From: Callorhinus ursinus
Taxonomy: Eukaryota > Chordata > Mammalia > Carnivora > Otariidae
Direction of reading: 5' to 3'
Length of the DNA stretch: 64,000 nt
Assembly: GCF_003265705.1 (NCBI RefSeq)
Contig: NW_020313288.1
Coordinates: 487,210 to 551,209, forward strand
Positions 10,423-23,159 of the stretch are shown here, piece after piece. Below the pieces are notes generated by a model. That model made no database searches, was not told the origin of the DNA, and worked only from the letters and a program-made list of their open reading frames with translations. Numbering within the stretch: the stretch's first letter is position 1; each line of letters opens with the position of its first letter. The translations under genes and the position numbers were made by a program.

Positions 10423-13155
10423 CCATCATAGTTTCTAACTCAAAGTTTTGCATTTAGCTTTGCCAACTGTTGGTTGAATAAAAGTAACTAGGAATCAGTC
10501 ACTTTGTAACCAGGCCCACCTGGCATGCAGACGGATGCCTTGATTAGCGTTGTGCTCCTTCAGAAATCTCCCAGTGCTGCTTCCTGGAGAACTTTGGTGA
10601 TAGCCAGTACACCATCTCCACGTCTGTGGGTGTGAATGTCAATGCATGTATGTAGTATAAACCCCGTCCAAGCCTTCCTGGCCAGCTGGTAAGGGTCAGT
10701 CTTCCTGGGAACCTGCAAACTAAGGATTGGGGGTGTCATCACATCTCCTCATGGTCTGCACACTTATCCTTAGTTTTCAGGGAGACATTCACCGAGCCCC
10801 TTCTTGTCCCTTTGTCATTAACCTTATGCCCTGGGCCAAAGGGACGAGGCCAGACGAGCACAGGTGCGGCGCCCCCCCCCCCCCGTGTGTCACTGGTTAG
10901 AAGACCAAGGCGTTGTGCAGGGGTTGTGAGAGGTCCCTTGGCTCTGTCCCTACCTCTGGGTGGGCAGTCTTTTGCTTGAGAGGATTGTCACTGAGGGATA
11001 TCCATCATGTTCCCATCTTTCTCATGTTCTGATCCAGTGACTGCTCTTGAGAGCCTCCAGCTGGGTCTGGCGGGGAGAAAGTTCTGCAAAGAGTGTTTTA
11101 TTTGGTCTTGTGTTGCTATCGCTCTGTGGGACCAGCACCTTCTCCCACTTCTGTACATGTGGACTATGTTGCCAGCAGCCGTGCCAGACCCAGTTGGACT
11201 TGGCACGGTCAATCTAGGCTGCTGAGGGGAAAAGGCTCTTCGGTGTTCTCTCTTCCTGGGAGGGGAGGGAATTGTTGTATCTGAGGGAATTGGATACAGT
11301 AGCCGAACTCCAGGCATAATTATACCACTTGGTAAAGTATGAATTCCCAGGGGAAAGGGCATCTGTTGAAGAGAATTCCCACGAGGAAATCAGGGGAACT
11401 CTTACAGATAAACTCGTTAAAGACCTGCCTTTGGGGGCCCAGGCCGAGGGCAGGGTTCATGGGACGCGGGAAGAATCCAATGAGGAAAGGCCTTAGAAGC
11501 AGCGGAGCTGTTGGAAGGAGGCTGGCTCACTATGAGTCCACACTTGGGGGGATCTCTACTGTTTAGTGAAGAGGTGTCCTCCAGGGTCTATTTGCCTGGC
11601 TTGCAGGATTTAGGATTACCACCCTTGGGTTCCAGTTGATCTGGCGAGAGCAGTGCATGGCTGAAGGCCCTCAGCCCAAGCCTAACTGTCTCCGATCACC
11701 CTCAGAGCCCTGGAGCTGCTCCATCTCCATCTGAGGGTCTTCCAGATGATATCCCAGAAGTAAAATAGTGAACTCTTTCCGGGGCAGGTGTGGAATGTTC
11801 CCCCTTTGTTCCCAGCTTTTGTGGGGGGAGTGGGTGGCCAAGTGGTTCCCAGGGTCCTGGGACATGGCAGGCACTGAGGCCAGGTCACTGGGGCTACTTC
11901 CAGCCACCCACTTGGAGGTTGAGCAGAGTGCCTCCAAGCAGCAGGCGGGACAAGTGAGATGCATTCCTTCCGAGACAGTTGAGAGCTTAACTAACTGGCA
12001 GTTAACCTCTTTATAAAGCCAGGCACCCTTCGTGGAGAAACAGCTAACTGATTCACCTCAATTTCTTGGTTCTGCTGCATGGGGAAGGAGTCCAGGTGGA
12101 GTAAGGGAGGAGGGGGGCAGAACCCTTGAAGGTGGAATTGGCTTAGTTGTGCTAATAAATTATCATGACTTGACAAGTCAGAGTAGCTGGGGAGGGCTCA
12201 GTTTTTCTCCTGTCTCCAGCTCAGGTAGCTTGTATGTCTTACTGAATCAGTGATTTCTTTTCTAAGATAGTGGGCTCAGAATCCGTGTGACTCCACCATC
12301 TTTATTTCTTGAAAGATTCCAGCATTCGGAGGGGGGGCATTCCTCTTGTTAGTGCACCAGCGTACGCTGTCTTCGGCCCCTCAAGGCGGGGCGGCAGGGC
12401 GGGGGGGGGGGGTGTCCAGGCTGAGTTGGCGCCAGCCCGGGGGGCATAGATGCTGCCCGGGCAGAGCTTTCGGCATGGTCTGCCAGCTGCAGAGATCACC
12501 CAGCACCGCTTCACAACCTTCCTGTTTACTTTGGCCTCTGGGACGGTTTCTTGGCGCTTCGTTCTCCCTCTCTGATGGAACTGTGGTCTTCCATTCTTTC
12601 ACAATAACTGCCCTGCCCCTGGTGTGCCCTGGGTAGGAGCCCCAGCTAATCAGAACTGCTGAGAAGGCAGCCGGCTTGGTGAATAGCCGACTCTGAGGAG
12701 ACCTCTCAGGACATGGGAATTAACCCCCAAGAACCAAAAGTCAGAGTCGTCTGCCGGCGTATGGTTATGATCATATGTAGTTAGTTCACCTGTAACCCTC
12801 CCAGCAGTCCAGGGAGCATCTCCCGATTTCTCAGTGTGAAGGCAGAGTTTCTGTCCTGTGTGTAGGGGCATCTGGGGGTTCCTGTCCACTCGGGGTAATG
12901 TAAATACTGGTTGGGCTCATTTATGGTGAACATGGACCATATGCAGTGCTCTGCACATGGAGGCTTGGGTTGATTTGAGCATTACCTGTTTATCCAGACG
13001 TTTGCTCCCTCGTCTCTAGCTTTTCGTGTGGTGTTTCCCCCTTGCGTATCCCGTCGCCTGTCTCCCTCCCCACACCCCACCACCACATGGCATCGGCAGC
13101 ATCCCAGTGCCCTGGGTCTTGGGTTTGAGCTTCCTTGTCTCTCTTCTATCCGGTC

Positions 13156-13254
13156 TTTTTTTTTTTTTTTTTTTTTTTTTAAGGGGGGAGCTCGAACTCA
13201 CGGCTCTGAGATCAAGAGCCGCATGCTGTACGGACTGAGCCACTCAGGCGCCCC
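13156..13254 (-). repeat. Short tRNA-headed SINE
   Basis: A 25-nt T-run, then about 74 nt ending GAGCCACTCAGGCGCCCC. Only the tRNA-like head and poly(A) are present, without the CT-rich body. On the minus strand it has A-box-like TGGCTCAGTCCG and B-box-like GAGTTCGAGCTCC. Confidence 0.8.
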
Positions 13255-13863
13255 TCCATCCACTCTCAAGTCCTGCCAGTTCTCCCGTTTCAGACTCTGC
13301 TAAATCTCCTTTTCCAGCCACTCCCTCTGGTTGCCTCCTAGCAGGCTTGTTGTTTGTCTGTCTGTCCTTTTCTGCCTTCAGCCTAAACTGTACACAATTG
13401 CCGGGGAATTTTGACTCAGATACTGTTTCCTTGCATCCATCATCTCCTTACAATTGGCTGTCAGTTCTGCTGTGGGGAATCTAAATGCTCCATCCCAACC
13501 CCCACCTGGCCCTCCAGTGGCCCCGGACCCAGCGAACCCCTGCTCTTTTCCCCGTGGAGCCCCACAGTGACTGCGATCCCGTGCTGGGGGACCTCCTACT
13601 CTGTGGTTTACAGTTGGCTCGCCAAGTGCGCAGAGCCTCCCACTAGCTCTCCCATACACTGGGAACCCCTGTCTTATCAGTGTCCTTATTGGCCCTTCCC
13701 TCTTGGAAATCACCACTTAGAATTTGCTGATCTAGGAAGGCTCTCTAGTTTAAATTATCTCGTATTATTGATGCCTCGTATATGGTGGTTCCAAGACGGA
13801 AGTAAAGGATGAGCTAGATGTGGTCCCTGAGGAGGCAGCAGTGAGCAGCCAAGGAGCAGGGCC

Positions 13864-13884
13864 GGGGGGGGGGGGGGGGGGGGA
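13864..13884 (+). repeat. G21 homopolymer
   Basis: Uninterrupted run of 21 G. It is a polymerase-slippage site whose true length is uncertain. Confidence 0.9.
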
Positions 13885-14889
13885 TGAAGTGGGTGCAGTA
13901 CCCAGACGGCCGCGGAGCCTCTAAGGCATGCCACCAGCTTGGGGACAGCTCATGTGTTTGTGTGTGCACGCGTGCCCATACCTCAACACATAAAACCTAC
14001 ACGTGGATGGCAAGACACACTCTGACTTCAGAAAGCTTGAAAAGTGAAAAACGATGAGCATCTTGGACTTGAGGAAACACATAGGTGGGAGGCAGGAGGT
14101 GTGTTGACTTTATTCTGAGGGAGTGGCAAGCCACTGAAAGCTGCACTGGCAGAACGATCATTTGTGTCTGTCCTGCTTTCCTGTCAGTGACCGAGAGGGC
14201 GAGGGAGGGAGGGAGGGCGCTGGTGTGGCGATCTGCTCCTTGGGGTGCGGGGGCTGGGAATCATAGAAGAGGCAGGAGGACACACAAGGTCGGCTGGGGA
14301 GAAAGGGGTTCCAAAGTACAGAGCAGGAGGTCTCTGGTGGGTGGCAGGGAGGGTGGTTCCCTGGAGGGGGGCGCGGGGGCTGAGGGGGACTTTGCTGGGT
14401 AAGTGTGGGTTGCACGCCACCTAGTAACGTGCTCTTGGCTGCCTCAGCACTTAGGAACAAGTGTCCACTTGGCCTCTGCTTTCTTTGTGGCATTCTTGCA
14501 TTTGATACTAGGTGTCAGGCTTTATGAGAAGCCTGGGGAGGATCTTACAGACCAGAGTGGATGTTTACAGTGGGTTCCCTTTCAGTGGTTTTGGCCCACC
14601 TAGGCGTAAACGTTTTGTGGCTTTGTGTTCAGTGGAGTGGAGCTGGCACGAGCTCCCTCACGTTTCAGGCACAGAGTCGTCCCCCACGTGGCTTCATCCT
14701 GGCCCCTCCATTTGCACTGTGAACCACTATTCTGCCCTTAAAACTGAAAGCCAGTGTTTGTGTGGACTCAGGTGACCCCAAGGGCCTCTGTTCTCCAGAG
14801 GCATCCCACGGGGCAGAGGAGAGGGAACACGCTTTCATCAAGGAGCTTGGGTGACTTGACCAGGGAGGCCAGATGGCAGAGGGGGACAC

Positions 14890-15015
14890 ACCTGTGCTTG
14901 AATCCGGGCCCTGCTCCCTACCAGCTGACGGTGTGCTGCTTAGCAGCTCGATCCTGGGGCCTTGGTTTCCTCATCTGTAAAATGAAGGAACTGCACTGGT
15001 CACACTGGGAGATGT
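14890..15015 (+). repeat. MIR
   Basis: TGCTTGAATCCGGGCCCTG through GGTTTCCTCATCTGTAAAAT to GAAGGAACTGC follows the MIR order. Confidence 0.65.
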
Positions 15016-15089
15016 ATTCAGAGAGCTCTTGGTGAGGATTCCAGCTCAGGACAAGGAGCCACCCCCAAGAGTCAGACATCCAGGCAGGG

Positions 15090-15365
15090 CCAACAACAGA
15101 TTGTGAGCCGATGAGTTCCAGAAGTGACAGATGCTAAGAATATAGGACGTGACACAGAGTGACCGGGGTGGTGGTGGGTGCCTTCAGATTGCGTGGCCAG
15201 GGGGTCTTCCTGGAGGAGGTGACACTCAAGCCGAGACTTCAGTGACAGGAAGGAGCCAGCCTTGGGAAGGCCTAGGGAAAGAGCACCTGAGACAGGGAGC
15301 CCCAGGTGCAGAGACCCCGAGATAGGAGTGAGCAGGGCTCGTTGGAGGAACAGTGAGGAGGCTGG
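15090..15365 (+). repeat. L2-like LINE fragment
   Basis: The text CTTCCTGGAGGAGGTGACAC, CCGAGACTTCAGTGACAGGA and GAGCACCTGAGACAGGGAGC is typical of ancient L2-type copies. It lies 260 nt upstream of exon 2. Confidence 0.5.
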
Positions 15366-15623
15366 CTGAGACGGTGGGTGGGGATGAGGGCAGGAAACAG
15401 CAGGGCCTGCAGCGGGCCTGCCGAGCAGCTCACGTGGTGCCTCGTCCACTGTAAGGCTCTTTGTGCCCTCGTTGTGAGTTGAGAATCCCGTGGCAGTGCT
15501 CAAGAGTCTTGTCTCTTCCTGTGGCCAGCGTTCACCATGCTCTGTAGACGATAGGGTGGGAAGGCTTGCGGTCCTCTGCTCTGGGCTTTTCACTGACCTG
15601 CGCCGGCGTCTTTCTCCCTCCAG

Positions 15624-15804
15624 TGCACTGTCCAGGTCAAGTTAGAGCTGGGACACCGCGCCCAACTGCGCAAGAAGCCCACCACAGAGGGGTTCACCCA
15701 CGATTGGATGGTGTTTGTCCGTGGCCCTGAGCAATGTGAAATCCAGCACTTCGTGGAGAAAGTGGTCTTCCGGCTGCACGACAGCTTCCCCAAGCCCAAG
15801 CGTG
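15624..15804 (+). CDS. MLLT1: MLLT1 coding exon 2, N-terminal half of YEATS domain
   Basis: The exon is 181 nt, residues 5-64 plus the first base of codon 65. The acceptor is a pyrimidine tract then CAG at 15621-15623, and the donor is GTGAGT at 15805. It encodes the first strands of the YEATS immunoglobulin-like fold, including [10 protein letters not shown] and the invariant [14 protein letters not shown] block. Pocket residues F28, H56, S58 and F59 are present. Codon 54 is CGG (Arg), whereas I recall Trp in human ENL and His in AF9. Codon 43 is Glu where human has Asp. Paired with exon 3, it ends in phase 1. Confidence 0.97.
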
Positions 15805-17464
15805 GTGAGTGCCTCCAGCCTGGTGGGGCAGCCCTGCAGGGACCGTCGGTTGTGACATAACCCTTGTGTCATCACTCCTTGAAAGGCTTGTTTCCTCCCT
15901 CTCCTCGGGAGCAACGGGGTCCACACTCTGAGCTTCTGGCTTGCACCCCCCTCCATGCTGGAGGGAAGGTCCCCAGCCAGGATGCGGCCCTTTCTGACTT
16001 TAAAATAAAATGGTCCTGCTCCCTCCTCTCCGCTTGTCCTTCAGCTCATGAGATCACGGTAGGGAAAACCCAAAGGAGGTGGTGACTGTGTCTTGTATCA
16101 TTGTTTAGACCTGGGCTCTGAGAAGCATGCAGAGAACGTAGCCAGTGGCCATTGGGTGGGAAGGGCGACTTACTCCCACCTGGTGAGTAATCAGGAAATT
16201 GCTTATTGGGCCTACATTTGATGAGAGATGCCATTTTAAGAATTCGTGATATTTGGGGCAAAAAGCATAAAGGTTCTCATTTCACCGCTGTCTTGTTTTG
16301 TGTGTCTTCCTTCCCTGCTCCACCCCCCACACTGCTGTTTGTGGAGAAGGAAGCACCTCATTCATGTATTCTGCACAGATCTCGATCACCTGTGGCCCAG
16401 TAGTCTGAGGGGGCTGAGAGATGGGAACTCACCCAGGTTGGGGGGGTGGCGGTGTCAGAGAACACTGCCTAGGGAATTTGGGTTGAAGTTGGGGACCGTC
16501 TCCTTAGCTCTGTGGGCCCGGTGCCATGTCTGCTTTTCTCATCATTGAGTCCCCCCCCCGGTGAAGTGTGGCACGTCAGTCACAGGGGTCTAGTAAATAA
16601 TTTCTTGAACGGATGTGTTGATAAAGGAGAGAAGGACTTTTTTGCTGGAAAAGTACTGCAGGGTGGGGAGAGCCGCTGCTGAGCCCTCTGCCCCAAGTGC
16701 GGGGGACCATGGGGGCTGAGCGTGAGCAGGCGTGGATGGCCTCAGGCTGAAGCAGGAGCACGGCGTGGGATCCCCTGGGGCCTGGGCCTGTGCCAGCAAG
16801 TGGCTTGTGCTCTAGTGGGGAAATGACTTCTGTTACACATGCAGAAAGTTCTGGTTCACAGGGGAAGGCAACTGGAGATTCCTAGCAGTGTGGTAGCCAT
16901 TTGTTTTTCTTCTGGTTTCTTCCATCGGCTCTCAGCTATTCCTTTCCCTCATTTCTCCTTTCCTGGTCTCCTTTTCCTTCTTTTCTTCTTGAGCATCCTG
17001 GAGGAAAGCAGCTCGGTTACAGCAGCACATGTCTATCAAGCACCTTCAGGAATAAGTCCATGGTGCTTACCGGGCACTTCCTGCTAAGCTCTTTTCCCGT
17101 TCGGGGTCCCTGTGCAGTCTCCCCACAGCGCCCTGACCTATGGGAGGCAGGCCCAAGAGGGCCCGCTGCACGGCCTGTGCTTTAAAGCCAGGTCTGCACA
17201 CTGGCCTGGGGGCTGGGGCAGTGCCCCTGCTTGTTATCAGCATCCGCACGCCCCTTCCCTCGGGTGTTCCTGCTTGCTGTCGGTGCTGTCCTCCTGGGCT
17301 GGGCCCTCCGAGCCTCCTTAGGCAGCTTCCTGTCCAGTTCTTCACCGCCGCCTCCCCCATCTTCTCCCCTTCCCTCTGGGGTGGCCCCGGTGGGATGTTT
17401 CCATCCACCTTTAAGCTGTTTATTTCACCTTTGTGTCCCCCTGGGCACCAGAAGCGACACGAAT

Positions 17465-17635
17465 GGCAGTCTGCGTTTATCATGCACTTGCTCTGTGCCA
17501 TGCTCGTGACAGCCCTGCCACGTGGGGCCTCCCAGAATCCCTCAAGGCATATGTGGTCACTGAGGTTCAGAGAGGCCCAGTAGCCCGTGGTGGTCATGTG
17601 GAGGCGGCACCTGCTGAGTTCCACGTACTTGGGAA
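17465..17635 (-). repeat. MIR
   Basis: Reverse order: TGCACTTGCTCTGTGCCATG, GTCACTGAGGTTCAGAGAGG, AGTAGCCCGTGGTGGTCATG. Confidence 0.5.
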
Positions 17636-18052
17636 ATGGGGTGATGAGTGGAGCACACTCTCTGAACGCGTCAGTTCTGGGGCAGAGGTGTGATCAGTAG
17701 CTGAAGCGTGCTGGTTTCGAAGTCTGTTTGTGAGTGCAGACCGCCCGAGCACGAGCACGGGGAGCAGCTGCACCAAATGTATCACATTGTGAACATGGCG
17801 GTGTTGACCAGACTCATCTTGCCAGTTGTCAACAAGACATGGATCAGGTTAAAGAGAGTGTGAATTTCACACAGGACTCTCTGAAATTACACATGATCTA
17901 CTTAAAAAGCATTTTTTCAATCAAATACGGGCTCCTAACAAACCCAACAGAAGTGTGCAGGGCGGGAAGTTTCCCTTTCTGTCTCACACTGGCCATGCTG
18001 CCCCGGGGCACTCGAGCCCTTTCTGGATTTCTCCTTCCCGAACATCTTAAAA

Positions 18053-18240
18053 AGATTTCATTTATTTATTTGACAGAGAGAGACACAGCGAGAGAGGGAA
18101 CACAAGCAGGGGGAGTGGCAGAGGGAGAAGCAGGCTCACCGCAGAGCAGGGAGCGCGATGCGGGGCTTGATCCCAGGACCCTGGGATCATGACCTGAGCT
18201 GAGGGCAGACGCTTAACGACTGAGCCACCCAGGCGCCCCA
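18053..18240 (-). repeat. Can-SINE, young-looking
   Basis: Near-consensus body with a perfect 18-bp target duplication TTCCCGAACATCTTAAAA at 18035-18052 and 18241-18258. Confidence 0.95.
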
Positions 18241-19839
18241 TTCCCGAACATCTTAAAAGTAGTAGAAGCAAATTTGCTACCTCCTGGTTTTCCAAATTAA
18301 AACAATGTTTTTAACTTACCAGCTCTATGCTAAACTCCAGCTCTTCCTCCAGCATCTCTAACAAGTTTTGTAAGTAAGTGATTCGTTTTCAGTGGTTGTC
18401 TTTGTGACTTTGAATGAGGAGACAAACCTGCTCACCTTTTGGATCCTCCACAGTGGCTCCCGTCATCCTTGGAGGAAGACCTCTGGCTGCTGGGTCTAAC
18501 TCATGGTTTCTTTGCTCAGCCACCCACATGCCACATGCTTCGTAGCCTTTTGCTTTTTTTGTTTTGTTTTGTTTTTGTTTTTTTCCCTTTTTAGCCCCCT
18601 CTTAACAAATTGCACATGTTATTATCTTGTCCATCTTCCCTCTTCCCCCGAGAGAGAGATGTAGGTCTTGCTGTATGCAGTTTGCTGCTGTGACCTTAGT
18701 GCTGAAAGGATACAGTAGGTGCTTACTAAATATTTATTGAATGAACAAATGGGTTCTCCAGACCTGTCAACTTTTGTACTTTTGTCTGTGCTTTCTGACT
18801 TTCCACCTGGGAAGAGAAGGACCTGAGCACCCCTGTCTTTCCTTGAGCCTTACACCCCTCCTTTTGGGGGCTACACTTCTGCTCTCAGATTAGAGATTAA
18901 TTCTAGAAGTTGGAAACCAGCTGTTCTGTTGGTTCTGTTCCCTGTTGGGCTGATCATGTTGCCAGGATTTCATTCATCCTCTGAGCGGGCCACCCAAAGG
19001 AGAACGCTCAAGGTCATGTCAAGGTCACGTGGGTCCTTTCTGTCGTTCTTGATTAAAATTTCGCCCTGTTTACTTTGCCTCATGTTTGGGCTATAACTTT
19101 GAATAATTTGCTTCTCCCCCTTTTCCCCCTGTGTTGTTTTTTGATATCCAAGGAACTTCACTTTTTTCACATCCTCTCAATCATTTCCTCTATTTGGTGG
19201 AGTTTTTTTCCCCTCCTGGATATTTCATTCTGGTTCTCTTTATCTTTCTTCTCTAATTAGGACTGGCAGCTGTCAAGGCCACCTCTTTAGCAGCTACCCT
19301 GGGACTTTATTGTTCTCCTGGGGGGATTGATTTATTACCCTGTGTTTTGGCTTGTTGTTTTACTGGAGTAATTTCTAAAGTAATGTCCCAAGAGACTAAT
19401 TGCTTAAGCAATTTCAAAGAGAGGCATGTGGGAAATAAACTCTGACTCCTAGTGCATTGGAGAATGCCATTAATGTCTTCTCACACTTGACTGATAGTTT
19501 GGTTGGGTATAATATTTTAGTTTGAGACTTGTGATCACTGAGAACTTTTAAAGTACTGCTTCACCCTCTTCCAAGGAGTCCGATGCTATTGGGTTCTGAC
19601 GCTACTGCAGATGACCTGTTTTGTTTGTTTGCTTGCTTTTCTCTAGAAGCATTTAGGATATTTTTTATAGCATTGTTTCTGGGGTCTTTTTTGTTCTTAA
19701 TGTTGGACGTTTGGTGTCCTTCATTTTTAATTCTGAAAAATTTTCTTCTACTTCTTTGACAATTTCTTTTTATTTTCTCTTTTTTGTTTCTGGGATGCTT
19801 CTTACTTAACTCCTGTATGTTTAAATCTTTTTCTACGTA

Positions 19840-19950
19840 AAACAGGAATAATGGTATCTGTCTCAGAAGGTTGTCCTAAGGATTAAATGCGTTAATATGT
19901 ATAAAGTGCTAGGCACACAGTAGGTGCTTTATAAATATTGGGTACTGTTA
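19840..19950 (+). repeat. MIR 3' part
   Basis: AAGGATTAAATGCGTTAATA then AAGTGCTAGGCACACAGTAG and GTGCTTTATAAATATTGG. Confidence 0.65.
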
Positions 19951-20241
19951 CTCTTCGTTTAATCTGAACTGTTTCTTTACATCTCACCCTTTAAATATGT
20001 GTCTTTTTGCTCTGCATCCTGGGAGGTTTCCTCCACTCTACTTTCTAGTCTTTCCATTGAGTTTTAAAATTATAAGTACTCTATTTTTAACTTCTAAGAG
20101 CCCTTTCCTACTTTCTAATTATCCTTTTTAAAGTATTTTGTTTTTATTTGTTGGGCATATGTTGAATCTGAGGACATTGGCTCTAATTTGTTGTTGTTGT
20201 TTTCCTCAAGTTCTCATGTGGTCTCCAAATTATTCCTGTTT

Positions 20242-20430
20242 TTTTTTTTTTTTTTTTAAGATTTGAGAGAGAGATCGTGAGAGAGAGCAGAGCAGAGGGC
20301 AGGGGAAGAGGGAGAATCAGGCTCCCTGCTGGGCAGGGAGCCCCACGTGGGGCTTGATCCCAGGACCCCAGGATCATGACCTGAGCTAAAGGCAAGACGC
20401 TTAACCATCTGAGCCACCCAGGCGCCCCTG
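20242..20430 (-). repeat. Can-SINE, first of tandem pair
   Basis: T-run then body ending GAGCCACCCAGGCGCCCC. Flanked by AATTATTCCTGTTT at 20228-20241 and 20431-20444. Confidence 0.9.
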
Positions 20431-20444
20431 AATTATTCCTGTTT

Positions 20445-20629
20445 CTTTTTTTTCTTTTTTTTTTTAGATTTTATTTATTTATTTGACAGAGACACAGTGA
20501 GAGAGGGAACATAAGCAGGGTTCTCCCTGCAAAGTGGGGAGCCTGATGCAGAGCTCAATCCCAGGACCCTGGGATCATGACCTGAGCCGAAGGCAGATGC
20601 TTAACGACGGAGCCACCCAGGCGCCCCTG
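20445..20629 (-). repeat. Can-SINE, second of tandem pair
   Basis: Starts in the T-run after the middle target copy and ends GAGCCACCCAGGCGCCCC. Flanked by AATTATTCCTGTTT at 20431-20444 and 20630-20643. Internally shorter than its neighbour because the GCAGGG to TTCTCCCTGC region is rearranged. Confidence 0.9.
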
Positions 20630-23159
20630 AATTATTCCTGTTTCTTTGGGCTCTCTCCTCCAGGTGGGAACTCTTACTGGGAGCTCTTTGTAAGGCAGGA
20701 TGGGTTTTCTTGACCAGTAGGCTTCTGGTTAGGGAGTGGAGCCCCCAATTTCAAGATGAGGTCATCAGAAGAAAGTGATCTGTGATGGGAGAGGGTCAGT
20801 GTGGCTGGATCTAGGACCTGAGGCCAGGCTGGCAAGAGATGGGGCCGGTCATGACAAAGCACCTTGCAACACCCTTGAGGGACTTGAAGTTGGTCCTGAG
20901 GGCAGTGGGGAGCCATCAGGGGACATGGTCCGGTTCACAGTTCAGAATGATCATTACAGCTCAGGAGTGAGCCTGAGACAGAATAGCCAGCGAGGTGCTG
21001 GCCAGTAACACATGCGAGAGGCAGGGTGCCTGGGCTGGAGCAGAGGCACGGGCCGCCGGGGCGGTGGGTTATTACAGAGTGTTTTGGAGGTAGACGTGAT
21101 AGCACTCGGTGACAGGTGAGCTTGGGAGACCAAGGAGTCAGGGTGACCTCAGGTCCTTGGGTGGGTCGTGGGCAGCCTGGGTCCTGAGCTGTGGGCTGCT
21201 GGGGAGGTGCAGGTTTAAGAGGGGCATGAGGAGGTGGCTTGGGGTCGGCTATATCTGAGCTTCCCATCCGGCCCCCGTGGGAGAATGTCTGAGGAGCAGA
21301 AGGAGACTGGCGGGAATAGAGATCTGCTGCTGACCTCACCTGGGCTACGTGGGTTTACTACCTGTTGACCCAGCCTGTTGTCCTGGAGGCAGGGCTGCTC
21401 CTTCCTTCTAGGTGGGCTGAGCATCAGACCGAGGGTGGTGACACAGAGGAAATCGGTGCCAGACTAGAGGCGTCCTCATGGCCTCTGTCATCACTCCAGC
21501 ACCCGACACTGCCAGACGTGGACAGTGGCAGAGCGAATGAATGGATGCAGTCACCACTGCATTTGGCAGCAGTAATGATTTACACGGAGACCCTTATGTC
21601 AGGTGACAGTGTTCGGGGTGCTCAACAGAGGCAGCTGGGGCCACTGCTGGCCTCTAGGAGGCTGTGCTGTGTGCTGTGGCATGTCCGGGGGCTGTTTTGG
21701 GAGCCCCCTCCCCCCGACACCTGGTGGGGAAGCCAGTCCAGTTGAGTAAGCCTCATATACAGGTGGTGTGCAACGTCCTGCCCCCCAGAAGTGTCTCCTG
21801 TGGCAGGGCACGGGACTGGCTCCCTAGAGTGCCCAGCGAGCACACAGCTGGGGAGAGGATAGCCGGCTTCCGGCTGGACTTCGAAGGGAGAAGGGTGTTC
21901 GGCGTGGGAGGGTGGGATGGGATGGGAGGAGGGAGCCTTGGGTGAGCCTTGGGTGAGGTTGCCGGAGCCAAGGCCGGCTCATCCCCCTGCGGCTCATCCC
22001 TGCTCTGGTCCGCGAGGCCAGCAGGGCTCCTGAAGCCTGAGCCACGAGCCTGTCCCCTGCTCCCCTGGGGTTTGCAGGCTGGGGTCCCATGCAGGGCCTT
22101 CCAGCTCGCCCTGCCTCTGAGGGTCCCTAGTGATTCCAAACCTACCGTGTTGGCCAGTTTTGGGGGGTAGATGAGATTCATGAGGTATCTGACATACGAT
22201 ACTGGATGAGGTATTTGAGAGCTGGAAAGATTTTTTTAAAAAGAAAAACCTTACACTATTTTAATTTTTAAAGATTCTTTTCCATTATGTTCCATGCACT
22301 GTTTTCCAGCAGGTTCTGGCCCACTTAAGGATTATCTGACTGGTGCAGACATGTGCATAATGGTTTTTCACGATTGGCAGGATGCTTTCCTGTCTCCCAC
22401 TAGGGATTGCCTCTGGAGAGGGAGGGGTGAAGGACCTGGGGAGCTGACCTGTACTGTTCTGATTTTTCTTAAAAGCGGGAGAACGGTATTTTCATGACAG
22501 CATGCCTGTCAAAACATTGAGGTTCATTCTGGAGGGTGTGGTTGCTGGAGGTCATTTTACTTGTACTTTGCTGTTCTTTTTAGTTTCAGCTTCCCCCCCC
22601 CCCCCCCCCCATCTCTGGGGTTAACAAGTCATTTGGGAATGCCTTTGTGAGGCGCTAAAGTGGAACCCCGGGGAGTCCCAGCGAAGACCCGCCGTCACCA
22701 TCTCCCATTTCCCTGCTCCCCGCGTCGGTGTCCCTGCCGCCCAGCTGGGCCTCCGTTAGCGTGTTTGAGTGAGTAGCGGCCGGTGGCAGATACGGTCCTC
22801 CCTGTGCGGGCCGCTGGGGCCGCACAGGGCCTGGCACCTCACTGCCCTGATTCGGTTGAACTCATGCGGCCTGTGGCTGGCAGTGGCTTCTCTGTCCTAG
22901 CTCGTCTCACGTCCCTTCCTGTGCCTCTCTGCCGCCCTCCTTCTGTGGCGGGGTCACCTTTCTCCTGCTCTGCTCCTTCTATGCCCTGTGATGCTTCAAA
23001 TTCCAGGGGAATCGACACTCCCAGGGGGATCTGGCCTCCTGAAAGGCCACAGTCCGGTGAGGCTGGCTGAGCCCCCGAAAAGTGCAGAGGGCCCGCTGCC
23101 GGCGGCTGGGCCTTCCAAGTGTGCAGGAAGCTGATGATGCATTTTCCCTTTCTTTTTAG

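Larger units (their letters stand above)
6351..15623 (+). other. MLLT1: MLLT1 intron 1
   Basis: This 9.3-kb intron starts inside the CpG island, and its first 600 nt are a C-rich degenerate tandem repeat. From 7000 to 10195 it is C-rich unique-looking sequence with a C17-type run at about 7730. It contains one old Can-SINE (10196-10422), a short tRNA-headed SINE (13156-13254), MIR pieces, an L2-like segment near 15090-15360 and a G21 run (13864-13884). The stretches 10434-13155 and 13885-14890 hold nothing else I recognise. Breaks in human KMT2A-MLLT1 fusions often fall upstream of exon 2, that is, in the equivalent intron. Confidence 0.9.
15805..23159 (+). other. MLLT1: MLLT1 intron 2
   Basis: This 7.4-kb intron contains a MIR (17465-17635), a Can-SINE (18053-18240) with an 18-bp target duplication, a MIR tail (19840-19950) and a tandem Can-SINE pair (20242-20629). 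An old L2-like segment lies around 20800-20990 (low confidence). Positions 18300-20200 are AT-rich and resemble degraded LINE sequence, but I cannot assign a family. Positions 15840-17460 and 21000-23150 show nothing recognisable apart from a C17 run near 22594. Confidence 0.85.
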
